Source: a virus
DNA length: 44,045 nt
Strand: one strand, 5' to 3'
Virus record (IMG/VR): IMGVR_UViG_3300038441_000600
Coordinates: 1-44,045 of that record
The notes beneath the pieces are model-generated. The model had not been told where the DNA came from and made no database searches. It worked only from the letters and a program-made list of their open reading frames with translations. How positions within the stretch are numbered: the first letter of the stretch is position 1; the number at the start of each line of letters is the position of its first letter. Positions 1 through 8,193 of this stretch are shown here, one piece after another. Position numbers and translations under genes: made by a program.

Positions 1-142
1 GCCGGGCGGGGGCTGCAGCCGCCGACGTATCCACGCTAGCCTGTGGCGTAGCGGGCGTACCCCGCCCGGCCATGGCCTGTGCCAGCGCCTGCCTGGGGTC
101 TTCTTTGCCCATCAGCTGGAAGATGATATCACCGATAGCCAT
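1..142 (-). CDS. N-terminal fragment of an internal virion protein (cut by window edge)
   Basis: An open frame starts at ATG 142 on the minus strand and runs off the window at base 1 without a stop (47 codons). It begins MAIGDIIFQLMGKEDPRQAL and continues into an Ala/Pro/Thr-rich linker. It lies 4 bases after the stop of the lysozyme-like gene, in the late operon. The frame open at the other window end (44045..42738) also begins with an Ala/Pro-rich linker, so both are probably parts of one gene in a circular map. Joined directly, the two pieces are out of frame by one base, so a few bases may be missing or the ends may not be adjacent. Function is inferred from position only. Confidence 0.6.
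   Translation of the reverse strand, partial: MAIGDIIFQLMGKEDPRQALAQAMAGRGTPATPQASVDTSAAAAPAR
24..62 (-). repeat. Copy A of a shared 39-base linker sequence
   Basis: On the minus strand this segment reads GGTACGCCCGCTACGCCACA and continues GGCTAGCGTGGATACGTC. It matches plus-strand 27758-27795 with two differences and encodes the same peptide GTPATPQAS(V/A)DTS in an unrelated gene. Confidence 0.75.
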
Positions 143-146
143 TTCG

Positions 147-947
147 TTACCCCATCAGGCTAAGGCCAGGCACCTTCTTGCGCTTGGCCGCTAGTACAGA
201 CTGCATCAGCTGTTGAGCCTGCGCCATTCGCGTAGCGTCAACTGCTTCGAGAGCGGGCAGCGAGCTCTGGATTGGCACCGCGTGCGCCTCTGCCTGGGCA
301 TCGCGGCTGGAACCCCCACCCATCGCCGAAAGGAGGGTGTCAAAGCCCTTGCCAACCTTGGTGTTCTCCGCTGCGGCGTTCAATCCCGCCTTGACGCCAT
401 CTGCCTTGAATACATCCCACGGGCTGGCGTCGGGCGTCGCTGCGGTGACCGACTCCGTGGGGGCTGCCAGAACACCTGCCACGGGACGGTCTTCGATATT
501 CCGACCGCCGAGGATAGGCGGAGCCATCTGGCCCGGCTCGGGCAGCGCCGCCATCTGCGGGCCACTGTTGATGGTGATACCGCGAGCGCCGCCGATGCCG
601 TCCCTATTGCCGATACCGGCCTTAGCTGCGCCGTACCATTGGCCCCAACCCTTCTGCGCCGCTTCATTAAGCGCAAAGTCGATGCCACCCTGCCAATCTT
701 TACGAGGATCGATGCCCGCCGCCAAGGCACGGTCGCCAAGCCCCGCGTTGTTTCCGCTGAGATACAGCTGAAACGGACCGAAGGAGTGCTCGGTGCCGCC
801 ATAACGCTGGCTGCGCGGAGCAGGCCCCTCTCCGCGACGGTACGGGTCTTTCAGGCCACCTTCGGAGCGCGCAACCCGGACTGCGATGTCCGGATCGATG
901 CCGCGAGCGCGAGCAGCCTGCCTGATGTATTCTTCAATGCCGGCCAT
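147..947 (-). CDS. Virion-associated lysozyme/transglycosylase-like protein
   Basis: This 266-residue protein has an N-terminal domain (about residues 1-115) resembling lytic transglycosylase-like domains in phage virion proteins. A helix ends in the pair SEGG (likely catalytic Glu near residue 29), followed by a motif SFGPFQLYLSG and the segment GWGQWYGA. The rest is Ala/Gly/Pro-rich and low in complexity. It sits among internal and tail genes and far from the separate endolysin, so it most likely opens the cell wall locally during DNA entry. The catalytic assignment is by motif only. Confidence 0.65.
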   Translation of the reverse strand: MAGIEEYIRQAARARGIDPDIAVRVARSEGGLKDPYRRGEGPAPRSQRYGGTEHSFGPFQLYLSGNNAGLGDRALAAGIDPRKDWQGGIDFALNEAAQKGWGQWYGAAKAGIGNRDGIGGARGITINSGPQMAALPEPGQMAPPILGGRNIEDRPVAGVLAAPTESVTAATPDASPWDVFKADGVKAGLNAAAENTKVGKGFDTLLSAMGGGSSRDAQAEAHAVPIQSSLPALEAVDATRMAQAQQLMQSVLAAKRKKVPGLSLMG

Positions 948-950
948 GTC

Positions 951-2039
951 TCACTTCTCCCCGATGTACTTCGGATCGGACAGGATGCCGAGGACGTCCT
1001 TGCGGACTGCCTTCTTACCGCCGATCTCGATGACTGCGTCCGGCTTGACGCGCTCGACGTCCTGAGCCATTGGGCCAACGATCTTCTTGGACTTCTTGGG
1101 CGCGCCCTTGAAGCGGTAGGAGTAGATCGGGACGTCCGCGATTTTGGACTGACCCACCTTTTCGATGTCCGTCTTGAGCGTCTTGTCGGAGATGCCGAAG
1201 ATACCGCCGAGCAGCGAAAGGATGCCGAGACCCATTTGGGCGAAGTCAGTGCCGCCGCCTCCGGAGGTTGTCTTCTGCGTGTTCTCGGTCTTACCGTAGG
1301 GCGACATGCCCAGCGACGACAGTAGAACGTTGAGACGCTCCAGATCGTAGCCTTCGGCCTGATCGAACTTGCCCTTGGCGTCGTCGAGCTCGCGCTGCGT
1401 CTGCTGCTGCTCCTGCTGGCCGATGCCGAGCATGCCGGCAAAGTCCTTGTTGCGCTTGTCCATTTCGGCCTGAGCCTGCGAAAGCATGCCCTGCCCAGCG
1501 GAACCCGCCGACTGGAGGTCTGCCAGCATCGACTGCGTAGCCTTGTCGAAGCCCTCGGAGCGGAGGCCCGCCGAAAGCTGGCCGGCGCTCTTCGCCGCCT
1601 CGGAGTTGGTCACCGCGTCGACGATCGCCGCGCGCGAACCGCCAAAGGCTTTGGCAGCAATGGCCTTGTCCGCGTTGCCCATCAGGGACTTGACGCGGCT
1701 TTCATCAAGCGCGCCTAGAGCCTTGCTCTCGACTTCGTTGATGAACGGGTTCATGTAGTCGTCGCGGTTCAGACCGGCGAGACCCGCACCCTGCTTGGCA
1801 AACATGTTGCCCGCGCCCGTGAGAGCTTCGGAGCCCGCGCCTAGTGTGTTCTTGAACAGGTCGTAAGCGTCCAGGGTCGTCTGGGAGGTCCCGGCGACAG
1901 TCTGACCCTGATACGGGTTGTAGGGCTTGTTGGCGATCTGCTCAGCAAGCTTGTAATTGCTTTGCGCCGCCTCGTCGACCCACTTGGGAAGCTCGACCTT
2001 GCTGATCTGGGTAGTCGTTGTCGGCTGTTTAGGCGCCAT
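951..2039 (-). CDS. Virion protein with C-terminal S74-like chaperone domain
   Basis: This 362-residue protein has a long helical, Ala/Gln-rich N-terminal region (about 1-260), a Gly-rich stretch (residues 262-285) and a C-terminal part with the hallmarks of the peptidase S74 intramolecular chaperone: SDKTLKTDI, then IYSYRFKG, then IVGPMAQDV and PDAV. In tailspikes and fibres this domain helps trimer folding and cuts itself off with a Ser-Lys dyad. Here it is attached to a protein that otherwise looks like an ejection or tail-tip protein. The start overlaps the end of the 119-residue gene by 11 bases, suggesting translational coupling. Confidence 0.65.
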   Translation of the reverse strand: MAPKQPTTTTQISKVELPKWVDEAAQSNYKLAEQIANKPYNPYQGQTVAGTSQTTLDAYDLFKNTLGAGSEALTGAGNMFAKQGAGLAGLNRDDYMNPFINEVESKALGALDESRVKSLMGNADKAIAAKAFGGSRAAIVDAVTNSEAAKSAGQLSAGLRSEGFDKATQSMLADLQSAGSAGQGMLSQAQAEMDKRNKDFAGMLGIGQQEQQQTQRELDDAKGKFDQAEGYDLERLNVLLSSLGMSPYGKTENTQKTTSGGGGTDFAQMGLGILSLLGGIFGISDKTLKTDIEKVGQSKIADVPIYSYRFKGAPKKSKKIVGPMAQDVERVKPDAVIEIGGKKAVRKDVLGILSDPKYIGEK

Positions 2040-2388
2040 CGGTGAAATCCTTTACGAAGGTGGCTGACACCATGTTCCAGCCGGGAAAGGCCTTCCGCAT
2101 GAAACCCATGCGCCCATCGGCAAATCCCAGATCGCAACCGTGCTCACGAGCGAAGCCGATAAGGTCCGCTTCGAGTATTTCCAAGTCGTCCAGATCGCCC
2201 ACCATGAAAACAATGTTGAGGGCTTTCTTTTGGGGGAATTCACAGACCTGCGTAACGGCCCACGAATCGTTCAGTGAGAAACTCTGCATCTGCCCGGCAC
2301 GGACAAGAGCCACTATGTCATCGAAAGTGTACAGCCCGCCCCTTTCGGCGAGTAGCTGTTCGACTGTTTCCTTCAAGGGGTGGTTCAT
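2029..2388 (-). CDS. Unknown late protein, 119 aa
   Basis: This is a compact mixed alpha/beta protein (119 aa). A short helical N-terminus is followed by a hydrophobic strand ALNIVFMVGDLDDLEIL and the segment GFMRKAFPGWNM. It overlaps both neighbours (4 bases upstream, 11 bases downstream), so it is translated as part of the tail/internal-protein operon. Similar small proteins lie next to internal virion genes in other podoviruses and some are annotated as acetyltransferase-like, but no acetyl-CoA motif is clear here. No function is assigned. Confidence 0.6.
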   Translation of the reverse strand: MNHPLKETVEQLLAERGGLYTFDDIVALVRAGQMQSFSLNDSWAVTQVCEFPQKKALNIVFMVGDLDDLEILEADLIGFAREHGCDLGFADGRMGFMRKAFPGWNMVSATFVKDFTDGA

Positions 2389-2594
2389 CCGAGCACCAAT
2401 GTCGCAGTTAGGGTTCCGGCGTCGTCCACCGCCACACTATACACCGAACCGTTCGGGGACGCAAGTAGTACGGAATCCGTAGCGGTGCGTTTCGGAATAT
2501 ACTGCAGGAACTCGCGATCGACAGCATTTGATACGTCGCGCATCCACTGATTAAGCTGCGCGTTGTCAGTCTGCGGGATTGGTGGCAGCTTCAT
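2385..2594 (-). CDS. Small late protein, 69 aa
   Basis: The 69-residue frame overlaps the tail protein upstream and the 119-aa gene downstream by 4 bases each (ATGA type), which strongly supports translation. The sequence has an amphipathic helix (QLNQWMRDVSNAVDREFL) and a beta-rich C-terminus (SVYSVAVDDAGTLTATLVL). It is probably a small tail or connector component. It is not recognised. Confidence 0.6.
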   Translation of the reverse strand: MKLPPIPQTDNAQLNQWMRDVSNAVDREFLQYIPKRTATDSVLLASPNGSVYSVAVDDAGTLTATLVLG

Positions 2595-4084
2595 TTCTTC
2601 CCCCGTGGCTTGACATCGAGATTGGTCGGTCCCATCGTCCAGTCTTCGCTACCGACCATGTTGACCCGCATGCGGAAATCGCGGGCTGTCTCGCGAACAT
2701 CGACGTAGCCGTTTGCCTTGATCGTCTTGGCCGCCGATGTGGTTTCAGGCAGCTGCGGCGACGATTTGATAAACTCGTAGGAGATGTTGTTCACCGGACC
2801 TGTGATTTCGGGGAGCATCTGGTGGATCGTCATCATGTTAACACCCTCCATGATGTTCATGGTGAACGTCTCCGCCCACGGCAACTCTTCAGCGCCGGGA
2901 TAGACGAAGCCAACCTCGTGGCGATAGACTTTGAGGCCATCCGACATGAATGGGTTGGTGTCATTGGAGTACCCGACGCCGCAAGTCCTGCCGACGAGGG
3001 CCATCGTCCAGAACTTTTCCTTGTAGTTGTAAATGGCCGCGCGGTTGTTTTCCATGTGGTCGGCGGATACAAAGAAGAACCATGCCTCCGACTTAGCGGC
3101 GACGTTGATCATAGACGCCTCGAAGCGGCTGTCGTCAATGGCGATCTGACCGTCGATCCAGTCCCAGATTGGGCATGGGACAGGGGAGATGTTCACGCCG
3201 TTGTAAATCCAGAAGCCGTTAACCGCCTCCCAGAACACCCCATCCGGTGTCTCGATGATCGCCGCCGCCGAAAGGGGAGTAGGGCACTCCACAATCTTCT
3301 CAACAGCGTAGATGTAAGGCAGCCCAACATAGGAGATACGGTGGGAGGCGACGTTGGTAAACATGATGAAATTGCTGCCGATGGACTTGTGGGCAACAAT
3401 CGGGGATCGCGGCTCGACGTTGTTCTTGCCGGCCTTGCTTGTGGTGGAAGCGAAATCCCAGTTCGTATCGTTTTCCTGATCGCACCATCCGTACTGCGAG
3501 GCGTCACCATCCATTCCGAACAGGATGATGTGGCGCTCTGGGGTCACAACGAAAGAACGGTTGCCGATCGGGGCGTTCGTAACGGCAGTCAGCAGCGATG
3601 CCGGGAAAGCGGGGTCCCAACGCAGGAGACGACCATCGGGGCTGGTCATCGCGCGAAGCTCGCCGCCCCAGTTGCTGAGAGTGAAGCAAGGGGTGGCTGG
3701 AAGAGCGCGCGAGCGGGACGAGCGGGGCGTTCCGTAGGTGCCGTCGCCGTACAGCAGGTCGCCATACCCGCCCTCGTCAGTGCCTATAGGGGGTTCCAGG
3801 CCCCCGGTCGGCGTGATGTCGGTAAGGACGCCGTCGATGTCGACGTAGCAGTGCTCTTCGCAGAGATAAGCGATATAGGTCTTGCCGTCGAGGCCGTTCC
3901 ACTTGTGCGAAGCGCGGCAGCGCGAGGCGAAAGCAGGGTAGTCGATTTCCTCCCAGCCGCCGATGGGGCGCAGGGTAACACCCTCCCAACGAATCAGGTT
4001 TGTCTCGCGCCAGCTAGCCGTCTTCTTTCGCTTGGAAGCGACGTTGACTACGCCGGGAGGAAAATCGATCGTGATGTCGTTCAT
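2591..4084 (-). CDS. Large tail structural protein
   Basis: This 497-residue protein is beta-rich with many aromatic and Gly turns. It begins MNDITIDFPPGVVNVASKRK and includes WEGVTLRPIGGWE near residue 35. The pattern and length resemble the podovirus tail/DNA-stabilisation proteins (P22 gp10-like and related tube or nozzle proteins) that follow the connector genes. It directly follows the collar-type fibre with a 4-base overlap. Assignment as a tail tube or nozzle component is inferred from architecture and position and not from a diagnostic motif. Confidence 0.6.
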   Translation of the reverse strand: MNDITIDFPPGVVNVASKRKKTASWRETNLIRWEGVTLRPIGGWEEIDYPAFASRCRASHKWNGLDGKTYIAYLCEEHCYVDIDGVLTDITPTGGLEPPIGTDEGGYGDLLYGDGTYGTPRSSRSRALPATPCFTLSNWGGELRAMTSPDGRLLRWDPAFPASLLTAVTNAPIGNRSFVVTPERHIILFGMDGDASQYGWCDQENDTNWDFASTTSKAGKNNVEPRSPIVAHKSIGSNFIMFTNVASHRISYVGLPYIYAVEKIVECPTPLSAAAIIETPDGVFWEAVNGFWIYNGVNISPVPCPIWDWIDGQIAIDDSRFEASMINVAAKSEAWFFFVSADHMENNRAAIYNYKEKFWTMALVGRTCGVGYSNDTNPFMSDGLKVYRHEVGFVYPGAEELPWAETFTMNIMEGVNMMTIHQMLPEITGPVNNISYEFIKSSPQLPETTSAAKTIKANGYVDVRETARDFRMRVNMVGSEDWTMGPTNLDVKPRGKK

Positions 4085-5046
4085 AGCTTGATCAGCACAT
4101 TTGCGATGATAGTGGGCTGAGTGTTGTTGTGAGCGTTGCCGGTACCCGCATTGCCGACGTTGCCGGAGACCGTGTGGGCGTGGTTGCCAGCGGAGTTGGC
4201 TGAAATGTAGGTGGCGGGGTTGGCGGAACCACTGCTGCCGCCCGAGGTGGAAATGCGGCTGTCACCGCCACCGGGGTTATCGTCGCCCGACGTTTCCATC
4301 GCGATAGTGTGCCCGTGAGCGCCGGTAGTGTTGGTGGACAGGGAAGAGCCGTCGTGCGTGTGGACGGGCATTTCTGCGGAAGACAACGTGTGAGTTGCAG
4401 AGCCACCCGCTGCGCCGAAAGTGTCGTCCAAGGGAGCCGTAAGGCGAGCGACGTTCGCGAGGTTGTCCCAGCCTGCAACGACGCGGCCCCGGATATCCGG
4501 AAGCGGCATGCGCTTGTTGGCGGCGTAGTCAACAGCGGCGCTTGCGCCGCGCGTGGAAGCTGCGCCCGTGCTCGTCTGGATCGGAAGCTCTGTCTGGGCG
4601 TAGTTGTCCCAGAGAATAGCGAAAAGGACAGCAGTGTCCGCGTTGGCGCGAGCCGTGCCGCCCGACGCCGCGTTGCCGATGGAGTTGCCGTTGAGGATAA
4701 GCCAGCCAGAAGGAGCCGCCTTGACGCACGAGTACTTAATGTCGCCGGGGGCGTAGAGCCACTGGTCGAAGTAGGACTTGAGCGCTGCCTTGATCGTAGC
4801 GAAGGTGATACGCTTGTCGGCAAACGTTGCCGCGCTGTCCGTCAGATGAAACTCGTCGGCGTCGACCACCGACGTTTTTTCGGTCAGGGCATGCAGGAAG
4901 CCAGCCTGGAACTTGTCGTCGTCCAGCCCCTTGATGAGGCCGTCGACTTCATCCCAATTCTCGTTGGTCTTGTCGCCCCAAGTGGTACCGGAGCCACCGA
5001 CTTCCGGCTTGACGAGGTTGTAGTTGGCTGTAAGTGAGTCGGCCAT
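4081..5046 (-). CDS. Tail fibre protein with collar domain
   Basis: A 321-residue fibre. Residues 1-40 (MADSLTANYNLVKPEVG) form an anchor shared with the second fibre gene at 5527..6477. The middle and C-terminal parts show a phage tail-collar domain: APSGWLILNG, then PLPDIRGRVVAGWDN, then His-rich segments VHTHDG, GAHGHT and GNHAHT, which in T4 gp12-like fibres bind metal along the trimer axis. It probably binds the host surface. The 4-base overlap with the following tail gene supports the end. Confidence 0.85.
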   Translation of the reverse strand: MADSLTANYNLVKPEVGGSGTTWGDKTNENWDEVDGLIKGLDDDKFQAGFLHALTEKTSVVDADEFHLTDSAATFADKRITFATIKAALKSYFDQWLYAPGDIKYSCVKAAPSGWLILNGNSIGNAASGGTARANADTAVLFAILWDNYAQTELPIQTSTGAASTRGASAAVDYAANKRMPLPDIRGRVVAGWDNLANVARLTAPLDDTFGAAGGSATHTLSSAEMPVHTHDGSSLSTNTTGAHGHTIAMETSGDDNPGGGDSRISTSGGSSGSANPATYISANSAGNHAHTVSGNVGNAGTGNAHNNTQPTIIANVLIKL

Positions 5047-5053
5047 TTCGGCG

Positions 5054-5527
5054 TTACCTCATTTTCGCTTGAAGCGCGGCCAAGAATTCAGCCATCGTAT
5101 AGAAGGGAACGCCCTGCTGCGCCGAAAGGGCGGCTTTGAACTGCGCGACGGTGTAAGCCGGGAGGGACGCCTTGGTCCGAAGCTCGTTCACCGCGTTCAT
5201 CGTTACGATGTTCTGGGCATTCATAGTGTTGAGGAGTACCAAACCGAGGGCGCGGACAACCGACCCCTCTTCCACAAGCGCCGCGTTTAGCCTAGCTTGA
5301 TCCTCGGCAGTTATGACGGCAGGTACAACGGGCTGCCATGCCCCGTTGCTGTAGACCTGCCGTGAATCACTTGGCGGTGAGGCTACCTCAATCGCACCAA
5401 CCGGGACTTCTGGGAAAACCCACCGTTGAGGCGGCAAATCCCCCTGCTCGTCTGCGGGGTCCTGAACCCAAACGCCGTCAAACGACCCGACATACTTTCC
5501 CGTCACGTCTGTGTAATATTTAGCCAT
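5054..5527 (-). CDS. Tail fibre assembly-like protein
   Basis: The chosen start (MAKYYTDVTGKYVGSF) forms an ATGA overlap with the stop of the upstream fibre gene; an in-frame start 30 bases further up would overlap more. The 157-residue product has an N-terminal Trp/Pro-rich part (GVWVQDPADE, then PPQRWVFPEVP) and a helical C-terminus. The layout resembles the small tail-fibre-assembly proteins that sit directly after fibre genes. It may be a chaperone for one or both fibres. Confidence 0.55.
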   Translation of the reverse strand: MAKYYTDVTGKYVGSFDGVWVQDPADEQGDLPPQRWVFPEVPVGAIEVASPPSDSRQVYSNGAWQPVVPAVITAEDQARLNAALVEEGSVVRALGLVLLNTMNAQNIVTMNAVNELRTKASLPAYTVAQFKAALSAQQGVPFYTMAEFLAALQAKMR

Positions 5528-6477
5528 CAAGCGAACGCCTTTAGAACGAACTTCCAATTGGCGGCTGTGGGGGTCACAACAGCGCCGGTGGACTTATTTC
5601 GAACACGCGGGACCACATTAGAAAGAAAGTACAGTGTTGTGCTGTTGGCGGCATTTGATATTGAAGACGAGCCAGCGTCATCGACATAGGGAACCGGGAC
5701 TTCGTCGCCGATAGCGTAGCCGAACTCAGCAGTAATACACTTCATCACTACTTGCTGTAGTTTGGGCACAACGCCGAGCGAGTGAGCCACTGTGATCAAA
5801 TTGGTGCCAGCAGTGACAGTCTGATCAGCGCTTATAAACCCCACAGTTAGTGGAAGTGCCACGCCATTCTTACTGTAATCAACGGCATTAATCTTGCCGA
5901 CACCGGGGTCAACCGTGCCGGCCATGAACAAACCCTGCCCAACGTCCAAGCGGCTGCTTAACGTTCCGGCATTAACTGTGGCCAATCTTATCGTAACGTC
6001 TTCACTACCGTTGACCGGGTCCAGGATTATCGGGTAAAGTTGGGCGTAATCCGTTACATTGCCCGCGCTGTCCTCACCGGTCCAAAGAATCGCCCCTAAT
6101 ACGTCGTTAACGGCCGGTGAGGCAGAGTTTCGATAGAGGTTTATGCTAGGCCCTGACACGTTGGTGCTCTCAGTGCTCACCAATGTAAGCAAAGCACCAC
6201 CAGCGGCGTTTGTGATGGTTACCGGGCTGCCGAAAAGTGCGGCCTTTATGTTAGCCCACGTGATCTTTTTGAGGATGTTGGATGCTGCGCTGTCGCGCAG
6301 ACCGAGTGTGTCGGCGTCCGCCAGCGTAGTTTTCGCTACAGCCTTGTCGATGTCTTGGTTTTTAATCTGGGCGTCAATGTCCGAGATCGTAGTGTTGATC
6401 TTCGGGCCCCAAGTGTTATTGTTCGCCCCGACTTCGGGCTGGACGAAATTGTAGTTGGTGGTTGTGCTGTCAGCCAT
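5527..6477 (-). CDS. Second tail fibre protein
   Basis: This 316-residue protein starts MADSTTTNYNFVQPEVG, closely matching the first 17 residues of the collar-type fibre. The start at 6477 makes a TAATG overlap with the upstream gene; an in-frame ATG nine bases further up is less likely. After the anchor it carries a beta-rich shaft (SPVTITNAAGGALLTLVST) and a C-terminal region without the His-rich collar repeats. It is probably a fibre using the same attachment site, or part of a branched fibre. Confidence 0.75.
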   Translation of the reverse strand: MADSTTTNYNFVQPEVGANNNTWGPKINTTISDIDAQIKNQDIDKAVAKTTLADADTLGLRDSAASNILKKITWANIKAALFGSPVTITNAAGGALLTLVSTESTNVSGPSINLYRNSASPAVNDVLGAILWTGEDSAGNVTDYAQLYPIILDPVNGSEDVTIRLATVNAGTLSSRLDVGQGLFMAGTVDPGVGKINAVDYSKNGVALPLTVGFISADQTVTAGTNLITVAHSLGVVPKLQQVVMKCITAEFGYAIGDEVPVPYVDDAGSSSISNAANSTTLYFLSNVVPRVRNKSTGAVVTPTAANWKFVLKAFA

Positions 6478-6884
6478 TAGTTCCACCCGACCGGGGTAAT
6501 GGGCGTCCAGATGCCCTGTTCAGGAGTTACGGGCGACCACCCGTCGTCTTCCGGCGTTTGCGGATTCCACAACGGCCCCGTCGAAAGGTCGCCCAGGAAA
6601 TCGACGCGGACAGACATCGCCCCCTCGAGCGCAAAGATGCCCAGGAAAGGTTCAGCGGAGAAGTTAACCTCGACGGACATCGCCCCTTCAAATTTGTGAA
6701 AGGTGGTGAAATCATTGTTGGTGGCGAACGATACTGACACGGTCATCGTGCCCGCCATGGGCTTCCATAGCTGGATGCTCGTCGCGGAGTACGCCACGAG
6801 GACAGACACAGAACCGGAAAGGCCGGTATACTCGATACCGAACAATCCTGATCCGTATGTGTTGGCCCCGTAGAGGTAACCCAT
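6477..6884 (-). CDS. Repeat-containing tail protein, 135 aa
   Basis: The start MGYLYGANTYGSGLFG at 6884 forms TAATG with the upstream stop. The product has internal repeats of a short strand of the form GxMSVxVxF (SVSVLVAY, TMTVSVSF, AMSVEVNF, AMSVRVDF). It ends in three copies of W-x-P-x-T-P (WNPQTP, WSPVTP, WTPITP). The repeats suggest an elongated beta structure on the tail. No family is recognised. Confidence 0.6.
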   Translation of the reverse strand: MGYLYGANTYGSGLFGIEYTGLSGSVSVLVAYSATSIQLWKPMAGTMTVSVSFATNNDFTTFHKFEGAMSVEVNFSAEPFLGIFALEGAMSVRVDFLGDLSTGPLWNPQTPEDDGWSPVTPEQGIWTPITPVGWN

Positions 6885-7252
6885 TAGTCCACCGACACCG
6901 CAAGAGTTCCGATTTCCCACCGGGCGATGTCGCCTGTGGTGACGACTTTCGACGCAGTCACTGCATCACCGCCGAGGAAATTGCCGCCTGACACAGCGTC
7001 CCAAGTGGCGAAATGGGTGATAGTTCCCCACGGCGCAGATGCTTGGGGGAATTGGATCGCCGCCGTGTTGGTGGACACTGTCGGGTTGGTTCCAGCCTGC
7101 GCAAAGGTCACTGGTCCCTGCCTAGCGTAGGACCCACCGGCTACCTCGGAAGCCCCCGTGTTGCCAGGAGCGCCAGTGTGGAGCGACACGTATCGCCCTG
7201 CGAGCAGGGCGGTGAGGATCAGCGCTTCGGCTGTTGGTCCAAGCTGAGACAT
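6884..7252 (-). CDS. Conserved minor tail protein
   Basis: This 122-residue protein matches a family common in phage tail operons, with the pattern YVSLHTGAPGNTGASEV, then GGSYARQ, then WGTITHFATWDA near the C-terminus. Members are usually annotated as tail fibre or minor structural proteins of unknown role. TAATG coupling to the next gene and a one-base abutment with the connector gene place it in the tail assembly block. Confidence 0.7.
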   Translation of the reverse strand: MSQLGPTAEALILTALLAGRYVSLHTGAPGNTGASEVAGGSYARQGPVTFAQAGTNPTVSTNTAAIQFPQASAPWGTITHFATWDAVSGGNFLGGDAVTASKVVTTGDIARWEIGTLAVSVD

Positions 7253-7872
7253 CAGCCAAATCCCTTCTTTTTCGTCTTGCCGGGCAGTATCAACAGACCG
7301 CCGCTCGTTTTCGACTTGATGTGCTCTTCATTGATGCTGTCGATGAACGTTTGCATGGCAGCCTGCCACGTCGCCGCCCGGTCATCTTCGATCGAATACA
7401 TCGTCGCCACCGAAAGGGTGGCAGTAACGTAGAGGCGGGAGTAATACTGCATCAACCAGTTGATGTCGTCGCCCAACGGCGGGATCGCCTGATAATAGGT
7501 GAGCTCGATGTTGCGCCCGTCAGTCTCTTCAACGGGATTGGTCATCAGGAAGTTGCCCGACAGGGTGTACCTTCCGATGTTGTAATTGGCGTCGAGCGGA
7601 TCGGGGTTCGAGTAGAACTGCGTGCGCTCGCGATAAGTAAGCGGGCGGTTGAAGTCAAGGTCCCGCACGAAGTCCAGTTCGAGCCAGTCAGTCGGTAGCA
7701 GCACGCGACCGTTACGGACGACGCCCGTATCGATCTGGATCATGTGCTTGCAACGCAGGACGGTGGAAATAAGTTCCTCCGCCATCCGCGTCCAAGACGT
7801 GATCAGGGCATCATCGTATTCGAAGTTAACCCAGCCCCGGATGACGCTGCAGTGATCGCCAATGGCGGTCAT
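7252..7872 (-). CDS. Head-tail connector/adaptor protein
   Basis: With the start MTAIGDHCSVIRGW at 7872 (ATGA overlap with the upstream stop) the product is 206 aa. The helical N-terminus (ALITSWTRMAEELI), the central LPTDWLELDFVRD with aromatic strands, and a C-terminal helix followed by a Lys-rich tail resemble the adaptor proteins that sit under the portal in podoviruses (T7 gp11 or P22 gp4 type). Its place between the lysis/capsid block and the tail genes fits. Confidence 0.65.
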   Translation of the reverse strand: MTAIGDHCSVIRGWVNFEYDDALITSWTRMAEELISTVLRCKHMIQIDTGVVRNGRVLLPTDWLELDFVRDLDFNRPLTYRERTQFYSNPDPLDANYNIGRYTLSGNFLMTNPVEETDGRNIELTYYQAIPPLGDDINWLMQYYSRLYVTATLSVATMYSIEDDRAATWQAAMQTFIDSINEEHIKSKTSGGLLILPGKTKKKGFG

Positions 7873-8165
7873 ACCCGACCCTTCCACACCCTAAAAACGG
7901 AGTTGTCGGGGTCGTTGAGCCACTTCGTCCAGTCGGCTTCGTCCCACTGCTCTAGGAGCGATTGCTCGTAGATTGTAAGAGGCACCCTGGCCAACAACTT
8001 GTTGGTGGAGCGCTCTTTGTGATTATCACGATCGCGCTCGATGCTCTTGAGAATGTCGTCCATCTGGACTTCGGTGAAGACCCGGAGGGTTTCCGGGTCC
8101 GCGTCGTCGACGATGGAGGTCCTGCGAACTCCGTCAGAGTTCCGGTATACTAATCTCGATTCCAT
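7869..8165 (-). CDS. Unknown protein, 98 aa, before the connector
   Basis: The product is rich in charged residues (MESRLVYRNSDGVRRTSI, then DDILKSIERDRDNHKER) and ends with a Trp/Asp-rich segment (EQWDEADWTKWLNDPD). A 4-base overlap links it to the connector gene. No good ribosome-binding site precedes the ATG at 8165, and a leftward promoter overlaps this codon, so a transcript from that promoter would lack it. The true start could lie downstream. Function unknown. Confidence 0.5.
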   Translation of the reverse strand: MESRLVYRNSDGVRRTSIVDDADPETLRVFTEVQMDDILKSIERDRDNHKERSTNKLLARVPLTIYEQSLLEQWDEADWTKWLNDPDNSVFRVWKGRV

Positions 8166-8193
8166 AGTAGCACGCCCATGCTGCCTGTGTCAA
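8164..8193 (-). promoter_or_regulatory. Leftward sigma70-type promoter before connector/tail genes
   Basis: On the minus strand TTGACA (8193-8188) and TACTAT (8169-8164) are separated by 18 bases, with TGC just before the -10. This resembles the other promoters of the window. The -10 overlaps the first codon of the 98-aa gene, so it would serve mainly the connector and tail genes. Confidence 0.55.

Noticed and set aside
2579-4120. 513-codon open frame on the plus strand opposite the tail protein gene
   Set aside because: It is a shadow of the 497-aa tail protein gene: no ribosome-binding site, odd composition, and it opposes the direction of the whole block.
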